A stretch of DNA of 64,000 bases from Saccharospirillum mangrovi (GTDB taxonomy: Bacteria; Pseudomonadota; Gammaproteobacteria; Pseudomonadales; Natronospirillaceae), in assembly GCF_003367315.1 (NCBI RefSeq), contig NZ_CP031415.1, positions 1,486,001 to 1,550,000 of the forward strand, read 5' to 3'. Below are positions 62,562 to 64,000 of the stretch, piece by piece. The notes under the pieces were generated by a model. That model did not search any database and had not been told where the DNA came from. It saw only the letters and a program-made list of their open reading frames with translations. A program made the translations under genes and the position numbers. Positions within the stretch are counted from its first letter, which is position 1. Every line of letters starts with the position of its first letter.

Positions 62562-63314
62562 GTGTTGTTGTCTCCCACTTTCTATGTTCTGGCGGTGATC
62601 GCCATCCTGATCGTCGGCATTTCCAAAGGCGGTTTTGGCGGTGGTTTGGGCATGGTTGCCGTGCCGTTGATGTCGCTGGCCATTTCACCCTTTGATGCCG
62701 CGGCCATCCTGCTGCCGATGCTGTGCATCATGGATATCGCCGGTCTGCGCGCCTATTGGCGGCGTTGGGATGCGCGCAATCTGTGGATCATCATTCCCGG
62801 TGGCTTGATCGGCGTACTGGTGGCAACGCTGACCTATCGCTGGGTCGATGAACAAATGTTGCGCCTGCTGATTGGCGTTATAGCCGTGGCGTTTGCACTG
62901 AATTACTACAGCCAGGCCTGGCGTCGGGAACGGCCGGCGCGACCGGCAAGCCGGGTTCGTGGTGGGTTTTGGTCGGCCGTGGCGGGCTTTACCAGCTTTT
63001 CGGCCCACGCTGGCGGTCCGCCAATCAGCGTCTATTTATTGCCGCAACAATTGGATAAGACGTTGTTCGTCGGCACGACGGTTGTGTTCTTTGCCTTCAT
63101 TAATTACATCAAGCTGGTGCCCTACACCTTGCTGGGCCAGTTCCGTCCGGAAATTTTGCTCAATGCGGTGATGTTGGCGCCGGTGGCTGTGGCAGGGGTG
63201 TATTTGGGGCTTTGGCTGCACCACCGGTTGTCGGAGCGTTGGTTCTATCGATTGTGTTACGCCCTGTTGCTGCTGACCGGTTTGCGGTTGCTGCAACAGG
63301 GGTTGATGGGCTAG
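62562..63314 (+). CDS. TSUP (TauE/SafE) family transporter
   Basis: 250 residues, about eight helices. Two repeats typical of TSUP: GISKGGFGGGLGMVAVPLMSL near residue 20 and AGFTSFSAHAGGPPISVYLLP in the second half. Members export sulfite, taurine-derived or other organic acids; the substrate is unknown. GTG 62562 is preceded by AAGGA at 8 bases; the longer frame from 62472 crosses the promoter. The next gene, on the other strand, begins 8 bases past its stop. Confidence 0.9.
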   Translation: MLLSPTFYVLAVIAILIVGISKGGFGGGLGMVAVPLMSLAISPFDAAAILLPMLCIMDIAGLRAYWRRWDARNLWIIIPGGLIGVLVATLTYRWVDEQMLRLLIGVIAVAFALNYYSQAWRRERPARPASRVRGGFWSAVAGFTSFSAHAGGPPISVYLLPQQLDKTLFVGTTVVFFAFINYIKLVPYTLLGQFRPEILLNAVMLAPVAVAGVYLGLWLHHRLSERWFYRLCYALLLLTGLRLLQQGLMG

Positions 63315-63321
63315 GCGGCCG

Positions 63322-63825
63322 TCAGCCTTCGCTCTGGGCGGTGTCGATTTTCCAGGACAGCACCGTTTCCAGGCTGTTTTCGATCACCCATTGATTTAAC
63401 TCGCGCGGCGCGCGGGTTTTCTTTTCCAGCGTTTCCAGTTTGAGTGGGTGGCGATATTGCCCCGGTGGCAATTCGCGCGCCGGTTGTGGACGACCAGTCA
63501 GCGGTTTCTTGCGGGCTTGTTGTTTCAGGCGGTCGCCGATGAATTTTTCCAGTCGAGTCAGTAGCGCCGATTTATTCAGGCGCGGCAGGTGATCGGTAAT
63601 CCATTCGCCAATCTGGACGCTGCGTCGATTAAAAATATCTTCTTCGGTTAATTCATAATCGCGTTGCAGGTTTTTCAATAAATCCAAATACAGATCAAAA
63701 CCTTCTTCCTTTTTTAATGCAGCGGCTTTGGCCTGTTTTAACGCGTCCAGTTCAGCTTGGTATTGCTGAATTTGTTGATCGATCATTTGATCGTCAATAG
63801 GGGTATATGACTTGGCTTCGGTCAT
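63322..63825 (-). CDS. MvaT/H-NS-like nucleoid protein with extra middle domain (paralogue)
   Basis: 167 residues, more diverged from MvaT than the 35-kb copy. Coiled coil about 10-45 (QMIDQQIQQYQAELDALKQ), middle domain 40-100 (EGFDLYLDLLKNLQRDYELT, EEDIFNRRSVQIGEW), a basic linker, and a C-terminal block about 122-160 (QYRHPLKLETLEKKTRAP, QWVIENSLETVLSWKID). The MvaT pincer K-G-G-N is here K-T-R-A. The gene is AT-richer than its neighbours. ATG 63825 has only a weak ribosome site (GAG). Confidence 0.72.
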   Translation of the reverse strand: MTEAKSYTPIDDQMIDQQIQQYQAELDALKQAKAAALKKEEGFDLYLDLLKNLQRDYELTEEDIFNRRSVQIGEWITDHLPRLNKSALLTRLEKFIGDRLKQQARKKPLTGRPQPARELPPGQYRHPLKLETLEKKTRAPRELNQWVIENSLETVLSWKIDTAQSEG

Positions 63826-63861
63826 GGTCTCAATGTTCAAAATAAAGTGGATGAACAAACC

Positions 63862-63890
63862 GCTTTGCACACAGGTATGCCATGCAAAGC
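63862..63890. repeat. Inverted repeat upstream of the second MvaT-like gene
   Basis: GCTTTGCA (63862-63869) and TGCAAAGC (63883-63890), 13 bases apart, 37-65 bases before the MvaT-like start. The rest of the stretch to the window end shows no gene. Confidence 0.45.
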
Positions 63891-64000
63891 ATCAACACTG
63901 GCGGTTTAACGCTGGCCTGGAACGGGCCGCTGTTGGGAAAACCGGGCAGTGGGCAATGAATCATGCGATCCGTCAGGAGATTACGCATAACGCACTAAAA

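Overview
The window is chromosomal DNA from a gammaproteobacterium. Its gene order is close to that of Pseudomonadales and Oceanospirillales: yfjD-ypjD beside ffh-rpsP-rimM-trmD-rplS, then hom-thrC-recJ-prfB-lysS, plus phhR, dapE, class II DAHP synthase, an AsrA-type second Lon and two MvaT/H-NS-like proteins. An Oceanospirillales genus such as Saccharospirillum or Reinekea is my best guess. That is inference from family content; no 16S or other marker confirms it. The window is dense, moderately GC-rich and rich in ATG, GTG and TTG starts with short overlaps. Only about 56.1-58.7 kb looks clearly foreign.

Layout. 0-10 kb: a membrane-anchored cold-shock domain protein (5' end outside the window), dapE, small membrane proteins, a TerB-like protein, a Tat-exported VanY-type peptidase, class II DAHP synthase, a YdiJ-type flavin/Fe-S dehydrogenase and a CBS protein. 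10-16 kb: a large lipoprotein with about twelve Kelch-like blades, proS, gloA and a GNAT-like acyltransferase. 16-24 kb: a HIT protein, a PAP2 phosphatase overlapping a glycosyltransferase, phhR-maiA under a probable TyrR box, trmJ, yfjD and ypjD. 24-36 kb: the ffh/ribosomal protein/tRNA methyltransferase operon, then hom-thrC-recJ-prfB-lysS followed closely by an MvaT-like gene; prfB carries the classic programmed +1 frameshift. 36-48 kb: AsrA-type Lon, a glycine-zipper envelope protein, a PepSY-like protein with a PhoPQ-like two-component system, YgjP-type metalloprotease, DUF3820 and DUF3024 proteins, PatB/MalY, TcdA and the uncharacterised TIGR03546/TIGR03545 pair. 48-56 kb: an RluA-type pseudouridine synthase, an aromatic aminotransferase, uvrB, a DUF1801 protein, an unrecognised 439-residue protein and a seven-blade FG-GAP lipoprotein.

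56.1-58.8 kb is an island remnant. It holds a frameshifted, N-terminally truncated tyrosine integrase, a two-gene operon whose first gene has a Panacea (SocA/DUF4065) antitoxin domain and whose second gene looks like a PemK/MazF-type toxin, and a tRNA-Val(GAC) gene. The last 5 kb holds a PAS-GGDEF-EAL protein, a SatD-like protein (class III cyclase-like N-terminus plus HTH) overlapping a multi-pass membrane protein gene, a TSUP exporter and a second MvaT-like protein.

The strongest candidates for new biology are the Panacea/MazF-like pair, the two MvaT-like proteins that share an extra middle domain, and the SatD/membrane-protein pair with its palindromic upstream region.
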